Positions 55,441-64,000 of a stretch of 64,000 nt of DNA are shown here, piece after piece. Origin of the DNA: Cytophagales bacterium (GTDB taxonomy: Bacteria > Bacteroidota > Bacteroidia > Cytophagales > 172606-1); the NCBI GenBank assembly GCA_030446715.1, contig JAUJMU010000003.1:393630-457629 (forward strand). Reading direction: 5' to 3'. The position numbers and the translations under genes are program-made. The notes beneath the pieces were generated by a model that saw only the letters and a list, made by a program, of their open reading frames with translations, was not told the origin of the DNA and made no database searches. The stretch's first letter is position 1, and the number at the start of each line of letters is the position of its first letter.

Positions 55441-56412
55441 ATGAAGAAATTTGTAGTTACCGATAAAAAGGATACCCGGTCAGGCTTTGGCGTTGGTTTG
55501 CTGGAAGCAGGCAGGAAAAATCCAAATGTAGTAGCTCTTTGTGCGGACCTTGTCGGTTCATTGAAGATGGAGGCCTTTATCAAAGAGTTTCCGGAACGTT
55601 TCTTTCAGGTCGGCATTGCAGAAGCCAATATGATGGGCATTGCCGCCGGCCTTTCCATTGGTGGTAAAATTCCCTTCACCGGCACATTTGCCAACTTTTC
55701 CACCGGCAGGGTCTATGACCAGATCCGGCAATCCATTGCTTATTCCGATAAGAATGTAAAGATATGCGCCTCCCATGCCGGACTTACCCTTGGAGAAGAC
55801 GGCGCTACGCACCAGATCCTGGAAGACCTTGGCATGATGAAGATGCTCCCGGGTATGACTGTTATCAATCCATGCGACTTCAACCAGACCAAAGCAGCCA
55901 CCATTGCCATAGCCGATCATCATGGCCCGGTGTATCTGCGGTTCGGGCGGCCAGTGGTTCCTGTATTCATGCCCGCCGACGAGCCTTTCATCATTGGCAA
56001 AGCCATTTTCCTGAATCCGGGAGCTGACGTCAGCATATTTGCTACCGGGCATCTGGTATGGAAGGCCATCGAAGCTGGTGAAATGCTGGCTGAGAAAGGG
56101 ATTGAAGCAGAGATCATTAACATTCACACCATCAAGCCATTAGATGTTTCAGCCATTCTGGAATCGGTGAAGAAAACCGGCTGCGCTGTATCGGCAGAAG
56201 AGCACCAGTTGAACGGAGGGCTGGGGGATAGCATCGCTCAGATACTAAGCCGGAATTACCCTGCCCCGCTGGAAATGGTGGGTGTAAACGATTCTTTCGG
56301 AGAAAGCGGAACCCCTGAGGAGCTGATGGAAAAATATGGACTCAACGCAAAGGCTATCGTTAAGGCCGCTGAAAAAGCAATGAGCCGGAAGCAGGCTCTG
56401 GTAGAAAAATAA
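55441..56412 (+). CDS. Transketolase C-terminal subunit (split transketolase)
   Basis: The 323-aa protein covers the pyrimidine-binding and C-terminal domains of transketolase: RFFQVGIAEANMMGIAAGLS with the catalytic-cycle Glu, ASHAGLTLGEDGATHQ, VYLRFGRPVVPV and the C-terminal KKTGCAVSAEEHQLNGGLGD. It lacks the N-terminal thiamine-diphosphate PP-binding half, so it must pair with a separate subunit, not in this window. Together they transfer two-carbon units in the pentose phosphate pathway. DXPS-like alternatives are less likely. Confidence 0.92.
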   Translation: MKKFVVTDKKDTRSGFGVGLLEAGRKNPNVVALCADLVGSLKMEAFIKEFPERFFQVGIAEANMMGIAAGLSIGGKIPFTGTFANFSTGRVYDQIRQSIAYSDKNVKICASHAGLTLGEDGATHQILEDLGMMKMLPGMTVINPCDFNQTKAATIAIADHHGPVYLRFGRPVVPVFMPADEPFIIGKAIFLNPGADVSIFATGHLVWKAIEAGEMLAEKGIEAEIINIHTIKPLDVSAILESVKKTGCAVSAEEHQLNGGLGDSIAQILSRNYPAPLEMVGVNDSFGESGTPEELMEKYGLNAKAIVKAAEKAMSRKQALVEK

Positions 56413-56433
56413 CAATCTGTTTAATACACATTG

Positions 56434-56460
56434 AAAGGAGTTGGCAATCAACTCCTTTTT
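56434..56460 (+). terminator. Intrinsic terminator of the transketolase gene
   Basis: AAAGGAGTTG (56434-56443), loop GCAAT, CAACTCCTTT (56449-56458), then T residues. Confidence 0.9.
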
Positions 56461-56662
56461 ATTTCACCGATCCATTGTTCAACCGATTCTTGAATAGGAT
56501 GCTCTTAATTTTTTATAAGACAATGATTTATAAAAAACCTTCCATGCCGTTTTAAAAGTCAATTTCATTTGGTTTTTGCTGCCCTAGCAGGGCAGTGCTC
56601 TTCGCGGTAGGGTTTGGTTTTCAAAAAAGAGGATTTCAGATTGTTCGTACAGGTAGAAATAT

Positions 56663-57679
56663 ATGACCGGCTTTTCCCGTTTTTTTCCTCTCTTCCTGCT
56701 CTTCTCCGCTCATTTCCTTATGGCACAGAAAGCACCTGTTTACCCAACCATCGGACAGATTGTCCGCAACGATCCGCGCCTGGATCAATTGATCCCCGCT
56801 AATGTCAAAATTGAAGTGCTGGCGTCCGGGTTTGACTGGTCAGAAGGTCCCGTCTGGATCAGGGAAGGAAACGGTTACCTGCTTTTTTCGGATGTACCCC
56901 GCAATACGGTTTACAAATGGACAGAAGATGGCGGAATAGGTGTTTTTCTGAAACCTTCCGGTTATACGGGTGCCGGTGAATACAGCCGTGAACCGGGCAG
57001 CAATGGCCTGGCTGTGGATCGCCGGGGCTTTCTGATCTCCTGCGAACACGGTGACCGCCGGATATCCCGCCTGAAGTGGGGCGGAGGCAAAGTCACGGTT
57101 GCCGATAATTACCAGGGAAAACGATTCAACAGCCCCAATGACGTAGTGGTCAGGATGGACGGCAGCATCTGTTTTACCGATCCCCCTTACGGTTTACCCA
57201 GGCAGGAAAATGACGCCAGCCGTGAGCTTGATTATTTCGGGGTCTTCCGGGTGGATGCCAAAGGTAAGGTAACGCTGCTGACCAAAGAACTGACCCGGCC
57301 CAACGGACTGGCCTTTTCGCCGGATGAAAAAACCCTGTACGTCGCGCAGTCCGATCCGAAAAGAGCCATCTGGATGGCCTACCCCGTCAAAAGGGATGGT
57401 ACGCTGGGACCGGGGAAAGTTTTTTTTGACGCTACACCCTGGACAAAGCAGATGAGCGGCCTTCCCGACGGACTTAAGGTAGACCGGAACGGCAATCTCT
57501 TTGCGACCGGACCCGGCGGAGTCAGTATTTTTTCCCCGGACGGCAGGCATCTCGGCCGGATTGATCGCGGTCAGGCACCAGCCACCTGTGCCTGGGGTAA
57601 TGATGGCTCCACTCTGTACATCACCGCCGACGGCTACCTGTGCCGCATCCGGACAACTACCAAAGGCGCGGGCTGGTAA
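56663..57679 (+). CDS. SMP-30/gluconolactonase/LRE-family protein, secreted
   Basis: The 338-aa protein has a signal peptide (FFPLFLLFSAHFLMAQ). Propeller motifs follow: FDWSEGPVWIREGNGYLLFS with the metal-ligand Glu, EPGSNGLAVDRRGFLISCEH, RFNSPNDVVVRMDGSICFTD with Asn and Asp ligands, and RPNGLAFSPDEKTLYVAQSD. The family hydrolyses sugar lactones such as gluconolactone in the periplasm. The gene converges with ispG, 10 bp apart. The substrate is not defined by sequence. Confidence 0.92.
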   Translation: MTGFSRFFPLFLLFSAHFLMAQKAPVYPTIGQIVRNDPRLDQLIPANVKIEVLASGFDWSEGPVWIREGNGYLLFSDVPRNTVYKWTEDGGIGVFLKPSGYTGAGEYSREPGSNGLAVDRRGFLISCEHGDRRISRLKWGGGKVTVADNYQGKRFNSPNDVVVRMDGSICFTDPPYGLPRQENDASRELDYFGVFRVDAKGKVTLLTKELTRPNGLAFSPDEKTLYVAQSDPKRAIWMAYPVKRDGTLGPGKVFFDATPWTKQMSGLPDGLKVDRNGNLFATGPGGVSIFSPDGRHLGRIDRGQAPATCAWGNDGSTLYITADGYLCRIRTTTKGAGW

Positions 57680-57689
57680 GTAAAGGCGG

Positions 57690-59696
57690 TTATCCTTCTG
57701 CACTTTCCGGTTCCAGCCAGCGGCCATCTTCCCGGATCAACCCGATCAGTTCATCAACGGCATTGACGGCGGGGACAAATTTTTTGATGACATTCTGGCC
57801 CCGGTAAAGCGAAATCCGGTCTTTGCCCACGCCAACGTATCCATAATCGGCGTCGGCCATTTCGCCGGGACCGTTCACGATACAGCCCATGATGCCAATT
57901 TTGACGCCCTTCAGGTGGTCGGTCCGCTTGCGGATGGTGGCAGTGGTTTCCTGCAGATCAAATAAGGTCCGGCCGCAAGAGGGACAGGAAATGTATTCAG
58001 TTTTGGACATCCGGGTGCGGGCCGCCTGCAGAATACCGAATGCCGTTGAGTTGTAACCCGCCAGCCGCTTTAAAAGATGGCCTTTTTCCTCACCTGGTAT
58101 CGCTTCGGCACCCAGCATCACGCCGTCACCCAGCCCGTCAATCAGCAAACCACCCATGTCGGTAGCGGCGTATAGCTGCAGTTTGTCGTCGGTTAAATCT
58201 GCGGGACAGGTACGCTTGAGTACGGCGGGAGCAGTGATTTCATTTTCGACCAGCGCGAAAAGCAGGCGGCGCAATTCGGGCATGGCATGGGCATTATTTG
58301 TTTCCAGGATCAATACCACCTGCCGGTCTTCTTTCAGCCGGGAGATTATTGTTGCACTCAGGTCAGTGATGGAAAGTTGCAGAAAATTCATCTGTCCGTG
58401 CCGGTGCTCAACCGTCAGGTACTCTTCCGGATTCAGCAAGGGAAACATGTTCACCCCATCCTCCGCCCGCAACCAGGCGCGGTAATCCAGAATCTGCCGG
58501 GAGCCGTTGGCAATCATAAACGGAACGGGATTCTTTCCGGCGTAGAGGTAATCAGCACCCAGGTCATTCAATTTCCACTTGTCGGGCAGAGGCAGGTAAA
58601 AGTGACCAACCGCTTTAAGGTCAGGCATTTCCACGTCCGGAACCTTCGAGAAATCAGCTACTACCCTGGGGACGTTGGTGCCACCGAAATTGAACACCTC
58701 GTGCGTCTGGCGACGGAAATACTGGTAAGGATTGATGGGCAGCACCTCTACCGGTAGGATTGGTTTTGCCTCCACGGCGCGTTTTGTGTAGCGGTCAATC
58801 AGGGCTTTGGCAACCGGCGCTTCCAGTTCGGGCTCTTCGGTAAGGGAAACCCGTACCGTATCACCAAGACCATCTTCCAGCAGCGTACCAATGCCCACGG
58901 CCGATTTGATCCGGCCGTCTTCCCCTTCTCCGGCTTCGGTCACGCCCAGGTGCAGCGGATAGGGCTTCAGGCCTTCCTCGTCCAGCTTTTGCACCAGCAG
59001 CCGGTACGCCTGCACCATCACCTGCGTATTGCTGGCCTTCATGGAGATGACAATATTGTAATAATTCAGCGCCTCGCAGATCCTTAAAAACTCCAGCGCC
59101 GACTCGACCATGCCAAGGGGCGTATCGCCGTAGCGGCTCAGAATCCGGTCCGACAGGGAGCCGTGGTTGGTACCAATCCGCATGGCAGTGCCGTATTCCC
59201 TGCAGATTTTCACCAGCGGCACAAAGCGGTCACGGATGCGGTCCAGTTCGGCCTGGTACGATAAGTCAGTATAATCAATGGTTTCAAATCTTTTTTTATC
59301 GGCGTAGTTGCCAGGATTCACGCGGACCTTTTCCACCAGCCGGGCGGCCAGTTCGGCCGCGTTGGGCGTAAAGTGAATATCGGCAATCAACGGAACGGTG
59401 TAACCGCGGCGGCGCAACTCCTTCCGGATATTTTCAAGATTCTGGGCTTCCTTAATGCTGGGGGCTGTAATCCGTACGTATTCACAGCCTGCCTCCACCA
59501 TCCGGATGGTCTGCTCCACGGAACCCATCGTGTCCATGGTATCTATCGTGGTCATGGACTGCACCCGGATCGGAAATTCACTGCCCATGGGAAGGTCGCC
59601 GATCCGGACCGTGGTGGTTTGGCGGCGCTTGTATTCAGTAAGAGAATCGCAGTATCTGGTGTTGAGCCCTGAAATTTCCGGACTTATTAATTCCAT
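57690..59696 (-). CDS. ispG: (E)-4-hydroxy-3-methylbut-2-enyl-diphosphate synthase IspG, long form
   Basis: The 668-aa enzyme has the TIM-barrel N-terminus (IRVQSMTTIDTMDTMGSVEQ, LIADIHFTPNAAELAARL, KVRVNPGNYADKKRF). An inserted domain of about 250 residues is typical of Bacteroidota and plant IspG. The C-terminal [4Fe-4S] domain has Cys residues in YISCPSCGRTLFDLQ and GIMGCIVNGPGEMADADYG. It makes HMBPP in the MEP isoprenoid pathway. ATG 59696 starts the conserved MELISPEISGL; an open extension upstream is unlikely. Confidence 0.97.
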   Translation of the reverse strand: MELISPEISGLNTRYCDSLTEYKRRQTTTVRIGDLPMGSEFPIRVQSMTTIDTMDTMGSVEQTIRMVEAGCEYVRITAPSIKEAQNLENIRKELRRRGYTVPLIADIHFTPNAAELAARLVEKVRVNPGNYADKKRFETIDYTDLSYQAELDRIRDRFVPLVKICREYGTAMRIGTNHGSLSDRILSRYGDTPLGMVESALEFLRICEALNYYNIVISMKASNTQVMVQAYRLLVQKLDEEGLKPYPLHLGVTEAGEGEDGRIKSAVGIGTLLEDGLGDTVRVSLTEEPELEAPVAKALIDRYTKRAVEAKPILPVEVLPINPYQYFRRQTHEVFNFGGTNVPRVVADFSKVPDVEMPDLKAVGHFYLPLPDKWKLNDLGADYLYAGKNPVPFMIANGSRQILDYRAWLRAEDGVNMFPLLNPEEYLTVEHRHGQMNFLQLSITDLSATIISRLKEDRQVVLILETNNAHAMPELRRLLFALVENEITAPAVLKRTCPADLTDDKLQLYAATDMGGLLIDGLGDGVMLGAEAIPGEEKGHLLKRLAGYNSTAFGILQAARTRMSKTEYISCPSCGRTLFDLQETTATIRKRTDHLKGVKIGIMGCIVNGPGEMADADYGYVGVGKDRISLYRGQNVIKKFVPAVNAVDELIGLIREDGRWLEPESAEG

Positions 59697-59730
59697 TTGG
59701 AGTGCTTTTAATGGTACGGTGTTCGCGTCG

Positions 59731-59738
59731 CAAAGGTA
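59731..59738 (-). promoter_or_regulatory. Putative -7 promoter element of ispG
   Basis: The minus strand reads TACCTTTGCG, an exact TAnnTTTG match about 35 bases before the ATG at 59696. The same TACCTTTGC occurs before mlaE and the MATE gene. Confidence 0.45.
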
Positions 59739-59884
59739 CACTTTCTAACCCCCAAAATGAACGATTTGTTCGCGCATCCGGAGGTGAAGCCGGAAAACGG
59801 CAGCTATCCGCTCCCTCATTCAGTCAGCATCCGGCAGACTTCCGAAGCACTGTCACCCTCCCCTTCATTTTCAATTCTCAATTA

Positions 59885-60592
59885 TCATAGGTCTCCCAGC
59901 TGAGGGCGGATCAGAATTTCCTCCACTACCGAGTGGCGGGAAACTGCATACGCCGAGTAAACTGACTCCGCCACGTCTTCGGGCTTCATAAACCTTTCGG
60001 GCGGCAGATCCACGCCCTCCCACGATGCCGTAAGCGTCGCCCCGGGCAGAATCGCCGTCACCCGGATGTCGTGCCGCATCAGTTCCGCACGCAGTACCTT
60101 TGTCATGCCGTAGAGGGCAAACTTGCTGATGCAATACGACCCGCCGTTGGTGTAGGCCATGATGCTGGCCGTGGAGCACATATTGAAAATGTGTCCGTTT
60201 TTCTGTTCCAGCATGGGGGGAAGCAGGGCTCTGGTGAGGTGATAGGCACTGGAAAGATTGGCGGACAGCATGCTTTCAAGAGTACCTTCGGGTTCGTTGC
60301 CGATCTGACCCGGCAGAAAATAGCCTGCATTGTTCACGAGCACATCCACCGGACGGTTCAGCTTCCGGACAAAGCCGGCAAATAGCTCTACCTGCTGCCG
60401 GTCCGTAACATCCGCTTTCTGCCAGTAGAGCCGGCGGTCCGGAAATGACGCTTCAAACTGCGCCTGAAACCCTTGCAAATCCTGCTCATTGCGGGCACAG
60501 GTGACTCCGTCGAAGCCCTGGCCGGCGAACTTCCACAGAATGGCCCTTCCGATCCCTTTGGTTCCCCCGGTTATTACAATTAATTTAGACAT
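59885..60592 (-). CDS. Short-chain dehydrogenase/reductase, 3-oxoacyl-ACP reductase-like
   Basis: The 235-aa classical SDR has TGGTKGIG (8-15), NNAG (87-90), Ser140 and Tyr153/Lys157 in YCISK. PGATLTASW marks the substrate-side loop. It is NAD(P)-dependent; the closest general type is FabG-like, but no fatty acid genes are nearby, so the true substrate is unknown. Divergent from mlaE. Confidence 0.88.
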   Translation of the reverse strand: MSKLIVITGGTKGIGRAILWKFAGQGFDGVTCARNEQDLQGFQAQFEASFPDRRLYWQKADVTDRQQVELFAGFVRKLNRPVDVLVNNAGYFLPGQIGNEPEGTLESMLSANLSSAYHLTRALLPPMLEQKNGHIFNMCSTASIMAYTNGGSYCISKFALYGMTKVLRAELMRHDIRVTAILPGATLTASWEGVDLPPERFMKPEDVAESVYSAYAVSRHSVVEEILIRPQLGDL

Positions 60593-60733
60593 ATTTGGTT
60601 CCTTTGATATTACCTGGAATGCTTTTGGATGCGATAAGACGGAAAATTAGAGAAACATCCGTTTAATTTGTAATCTGTGGTTGTTCCAATTTGCAGGAAC
60701 CGCTCACTCTGCCTTCCGCCACCCAATTTAGTT

Positions 60734-60741
60734 TACCTTTG
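60734..60741 (+). promoter_or_regulatory. Putative -7 promoter element of mlaE
   Basis: TACCTTTGC matches TAnnTTTG exactly, 33 bases before the mlaE ATG; the -33 element is not clear. Confidence 0.45.
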
Positions 60742-60773
60742 CAATTCCCTGTTTTCCGCAGTTACTGCACTAT

Positions 60774-61502
60774 ATGAAGCAATTAGGCAAATATTTGATT
60801 TTTATAGGTTCTATGTTCCGGAACCGCGAAAAAATGGGCGTGTACGCCAGCCGGGTGCTGGATGAATGCGTGCTGATCGGCATTGATTCTGTTTTTATCG
60901 TGGCCATCGTTTCCTCATTTATCGGCGCAGTTACCTGCATCCAGACGGCATACAATCTGGTCAGTCCGCTGATTCCCAACTCCACTATTGCCCTGATCGT
61001 ACGGGATATGACGGTGCTGGAGCTTGCCCCCACCATTACCTGCGTGGTTTTATCGGGGAAAGTCGGCTCCAGCATTGCCGGTGGCCTTGGCACCATGCGT
61101 ATCACTGAACAGATTGACGCCCTTGAAGTGATGGGAATCAATGCTGCTTCTTACCTGGTGTTGCCCAAAATTATCGCGGCCCTGATCGTTTTTCCGATGC
61201 TGGTAGTGCTTTCGGGCTTTCTGTCCATTTACGGAGGGTATCTGGCGGGTACCTTAACCGGAGTGATCACCCCAAATGAGTATGTGTACGGCCTGCGGGA
61301 GTCATTCCAACCCTTCAATGTGCCGTTTGCAATCATTAAAGCGGTGGTATTTGCCTTTCTGATTTCCTCCGTTTCTTCCTTTGAAGGTTTTTACACAAAA
61401 GGCGGTGCCCTTGAAGTCGGCAGATCAAGCACCAATGCTGTTACCAACAGTTGTATCTCGGTGCTGCTGGCCGATTATCTGCTGGCACAACTTCTCCTGT
61501 GA
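60774..61502 (+). CDS. mlaE: MlaE-family lipid ABC transporter permease
   Basis: The 242-aa permease has five to six helices and family motifs: MTVLELAPTITCVVLSGKVG, SSIAGGLGTMRITEQIDALE and VMGINAASYLVLPKIIAAL. In the Mla system it forms the inner-membrane channel for phospholipid trafficking between the membranes, with MlaF (next gene) as ATPase. An MlaD substrate-binding gene is not seen here. Confidence 0.93.
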   Translation: MKQLGKYLIFIGSMFRNREKMGVYASRVLDECVLIGIDSVFIVAIVSSFIGAVTCIQTAYNLVSPLIPNSTIALIVRDMTVLELAPTITCVVLSGKVGSSIAGGLGTMRITEQIDALEVMGINAASYLVLPKIIAALIVFPMLVVLSGFLSIYGGYLAGTLTGVITPNEYVYGLRESFQPFNVPFAIIKAVVFAFLISSVSSFEGFYTKGGALEVGRSSTNAVTNSCISVLLADYLLAQLLL

Positions 61503-61602
61503 AAGCTGAATTTTTCGGGATTTTCAAGGGCAAAGCCAGGCTTCATTCCGGAACTCTTTTACGCCTGAACCCCTTAACTGACAAACTTATCTACCACGAA
61601 AA

Positions 61603-62361
61603 ATGATTCAGGTCAAGAATATAAGCAAGACCTTCAACGGCAGGCAGATTCTGGATGACATCAACGGTGAGTTTAAACCGTGTGACACCAGTCTGATTAT
61701 TGGCGGCAGCGGAACGGGAAAAAGTGTTTTGCTCAAATGTATCGTTGGCCTGATCAAACCTGATAATGGCTCTGTCCTCTACGATGGCCGTGATTTTCTG
61801 AACGGCGACACGGAGACCAAACGGGAAATCCGGCGGGAGATCGGCATGCTGTTTCAGGGAAGCGCCCTCTTCGATTCCAAGACGGTGGAAGAAAATGTGA
61901 TGTTTCCTCTGGATATGCTGACGGACATGAGCAAAGAGGAAAAACTGGACCGGGTGAACTTCTGTCTCCAGCGGGTGGGACTCGAAAATGTAAACAAACG
62001 CATGCCATCCGAGATCAGCGGCGGGATGCAGAAGCGGGTAGGCATTGCCCGGGCCATTGTGATGAACCCCAAGTACCTGTTCTGCGACGAACCCAATTCC
62101 GGTCTCGATCCCCTGACGGCGATCAAAATTGACGACCTGATTGCCGAAATCACGGATGAGTACAAAATCACAACCATCGTTGTGACGCACGATATGAATT
62201 CCGTGCTTGGCATCGGTGAATACGTGATGTTTCTTTACAAGGGAAAAAAACTCTGGGAAGGTGACAGCACCACCATTACCGAAACAAAAGTGCTTGAACT
62301 TCAGGAGTTTCTTTTTTCCAACAAACTCCTGAAGGAAATGAGAACCTCCGCAGGCAGTTAA
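61603..62361 (+). CDS. mlaF: MlaF-family ABC transporter ATP-binding protein
   Basis: The 252-aa ATPase has Walker A GGSGTGKS (34-41), Q-loop in GMLFQGSALFDS, signature EISGGMQKR (137-145), Walker B LFCDEP with Asp162/Glu163, and the switch His in VVTHDMNS. It energises the MlaE permease encoded 100 bp upstream on the same strand. Confidence 0.95.
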   Translation: MIQVKNISKTFNGRQILDDINGEFKPCDTSLIIGGSGTGKSVLLKCIVGLIKPDNGSVLYDGRDFLNGDTETKREIRREIGMLFQGSALFDSKTVEENVMFPLDMLTDMSKEEKLDRVNFCLQRVGLENVNKRMPSEISGGMQKRVGIARAIVMNPKYLFCDEPNSGLDPLTAIKIDDLIAEITDEYKITTIVVTHDMNSVLGIGEYVMFLYKGKKLWEGDSTTITETKVLELQEFLFSNKLLKEMRTSAGS

Positions 62362-62369
62362 GAATCCAG

Positions 62370-63737
62370 CTATGTAATGGCTTTAAGGTTAATGGTCAGC
62401 CAGTATGAAAACCGGAATCTTGTAACGCGAAATTTAACTATCTGAACCTCTGAGAATTCAGGCCGGCCTTTTGCGTGGGCAGGCCCTAAGGAAATGAAGC
62501 CCTCCGGCTGCTCTGACAGATAGTCCAGTACCTCTTTGGACACCAGAATCTGCGAAGCATAGTCTTTGTTCAATTGTTCAATCCGGGAGGCCAGAATTAC
62601 TACGTTGCCTGTAATTGAGTACTGCTGCCGGGTATCCGTGCCAATATTGCCGGTTACTGCGTCACCTACGTGAATGCCCATTCCTGCCCGGGTGGGTGGA
62701 AGATATTCCTGACTGACAGCTTCATTAACCTTTTCTACAATCTGGAGGCCCGCCTGCACGGCATTGTCACAAGGGTTGTCCAGCACAAGGGGAGCACCGA
62801 ACGTAATCATGCAGCCATCTCCCAAAAACTGATTGATTACCCCGTGGTTACGGTTTACGGCATCAATAATGATGCGGAAGAAAGCATTCTGATAAGCAAC
62901 AACCTCTTCTACAGGCCTTGACCCGGCAAATTCCGAAAAATCCCTGATATCGAGAAACATCACACTTACCCGCATGAGCCGGCTTTTGAGGGCCCTCTCC
63001 TGCTGAAGCATCACCTCAACGACCTCCCGGGAAATCTGCTGACCGAACAGGTTAATAATCTGATTTTGTTTTTCAAGGCGCTCTATGGAGGTCCGGATGC
63101 TTTTCTGAATTTATCTTGCCACGTACCCGGCGGAAATTCCCCCAACCAGCAACATGGACCCTTTAATGACGTACATGACGGGGGTCTGAAAGTATACGTC
63201 AAGGTATCGCGGGTCGGAGGGAGACAGGAACCAGAGGCCCGGAAAAATAAAAAGAATTGCAGAAAGCAGGCCGGTATAAACCGATAAGTAAAAATTCAGC
63301 CTGAGTGTAGACAGGGTAATAAACAGGAAGTAGCCCATCGCAAGCGGTGACTGCATCACCAGTATCGGGGCCGGAATACCTTCTGAAAGGAGAAACAAAA
63401 CGAAGGAAAGCGCCAACAGTTCGGCGGTGCCATTGATAAACTTCCCGAACTCTGGCACAATCAGCCGGTGCTTCAGCCGGTACCGCAGCAGACCCCGGAT
63501 AAAAAATTCGTACAAGGCCATGATCAGCATAAATCCGGTCAGGATTCTGGCAATGGCTGGTTGGTGAAAAAGAACCTCCGCCAGTGGCAGAAATAAATCA
63601 GCGATCAGTATAAAAAACAGGCTACTGACGAAAATGCCAAACAAAACACCGGCCCGTTGAATTTCCCGGCAGATAGATTCAACCGTAAACTGCTCCTCAA
63701 AAAAACTGCGGATAGGGGTTGGAGCTTCTCTGTTCAT
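62370..63737 (-). pseudogene. Membrane-bound adenylate/guanylate cyclase, interrupted by an in-frame TAA
   Basis: The N-terminus has six transmembrane helices (for example FGIFVSSLFFILIADLFL). At codon 209 a TAA (63111-63113) follows VGGISAGYVAR. The same frame continues IQKSIRTSIERLEKQNQI, a coiled coil, then the class III cyclase domain (VSVMFLDIRDFSEFA with metal Asp, NQFLGDGCMITFGAPL, GMGIHVGDAVTGNIG, YSITGNVVILASRIEQL). A single AAA-to-TAA change would account for the stop. The full protein would be 455 aa. It could be two pieces, a dead gene or a sequence error. Confidence 0.85.
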
Positions 63738-63854
63738 GGCTGCGGTAAGTTGATGCTATTTACAAAAACCCGGGGCATTATTCAACTGATTCAGTTTTAG
63801 CCCTGACTCTTCAGGCATGACCCGGTTGCAGCAGGCAATTCATTGGCAAATTTG

Positions 63855-63862
63855 TACCTTTG
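63855..63862 (+). promoter_or_regulatory. Putative -7 promoter element of the MATE gene
   Basis: TACCTTTGCGGCC matches TAnnTTTG exactly, 60 bases before the ATG at 63922. Confidence 0.45.
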
Positions 63863-63921
63863 CGGCCTTATTTCCGGCAGGTATTCCGCATTGGTTACCG
63901 CGCCCGACCACTCCTTATTCT

Positions 63922-64000
63922 ATGAAACCCTCCCTTCTGCGTCTCTACCGGCAGGAAATGCGGATCTCCGTCAGGCTTAGCTACCCCATTGTGATTGCCC
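63922..64000 (+). CDS. MATE-family efflux transporter, N-terminal fragment (partial)
   Basis: Only the first 26 residues are in the window. RQEMRISVRLSYPIVIA is the amphipathic start and first helix typical of MATE multidrug/metabolite transporters in this phylum. The rest is outside the window. Confidence 0.6.
   Translation, partial: MKPSLLRLYRQEMRISVRLSYPIVIA

Overview
The window looks like a chromosome segment of a Bacteroidota bacterium, most likely of the Cytophagales. Support comes from a PorP/SprF-family protein next to a giant secreted protein with a type IX secretion (T9SS) type-B C-terminal sorting domain, the ftsX-DUF3098-uppP-truB-ribF gene order, a long-insert IspG, a split transketolase half, a general lack of Shine-Dalgarno sequences, and promoter elements of the Bacteroidota type (TTTG-N19-TAnnTTTG). 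I saw no rRNA, tRNA, CRISPR array, prophage or transposase gene.

Layout. 1-3270: end of a probable secG, an unknown conserved protein, and groES-groEL behind an unusual repeated CTGNCA-type element. 3.4-12.8 kb: housekeeping and transport genes (POT peptide transporter, sugar epimerase, CysH, an Omp85-like barrel, MazG-like hydrolase, ComB, GcvT, RNase HII) plus a small ParE/RelE-type toxin-antitoxin pair. 12.8-27.2 kb: an SDR enzyme, a large VPS10/BNR-repeat secreted protein, a DUF4403 lipoprotein, two sensor kinases, an XRE regulator with a LexA-like C-terminus, and RecQ. 27.3-33.4 kb: SUFU-domain protein, a choice-of-anchor-L/OmpA fusion, a PhoX-like phosphatase, a bifunctional nuclease, and the electron transfer flavoprotein genes etfB-etfA. 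33.4-34 kb: a gene-free stretch holding a 153-bp MITE-like element. 34-41.4 kb: a TPR protein, 3-oxoacid CoA-transferase, the ribF/truB/uppP/DUF3098/ftsX cluster, and an ECF sigma factor with a putative membrane anti-sigma partner. 42-54 kb: a PorE-like TPR/propeller/OmpA protein, DsbD, a transglutaminase-like protein, the T9SS cargo and its PorP/SprF partner. 54-64 kb: GAPDH, a transketolase C-terminal half, an SMP-30 lactonase, IspG, an SDR, MlaE-MlaF, an adenylate/guanylate cyclase and the start of a MATE transporter.

Two themes deserve care. First, eight genes have broken reading frames (parE-like toxin, VPS10/BNR protein, hybrid kinase, XRE regulator, etfA, etfB, transglutaminase-like gene, cyclase). 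Most breaks are one-base changes in or next to short homopolymers, and in each case the missing protein sequence resumes in another frame or after one stop. Because etfA and etfB are core metabolic genes, consensus errors in the assembly are the simplest explanation, though true decay or recoding cannot be excluded from sequence alone. Second, the most unusual non-coding structures are the MITE-like element with perfect 20-bp inverted ends, two intergenic loci built from inverted arrays of an 8-bp unit (GGTTGAAT-like), and the CTGNCA array upstream of groES. I did not find a clearly new multi-gene defence or biosynthetic system.
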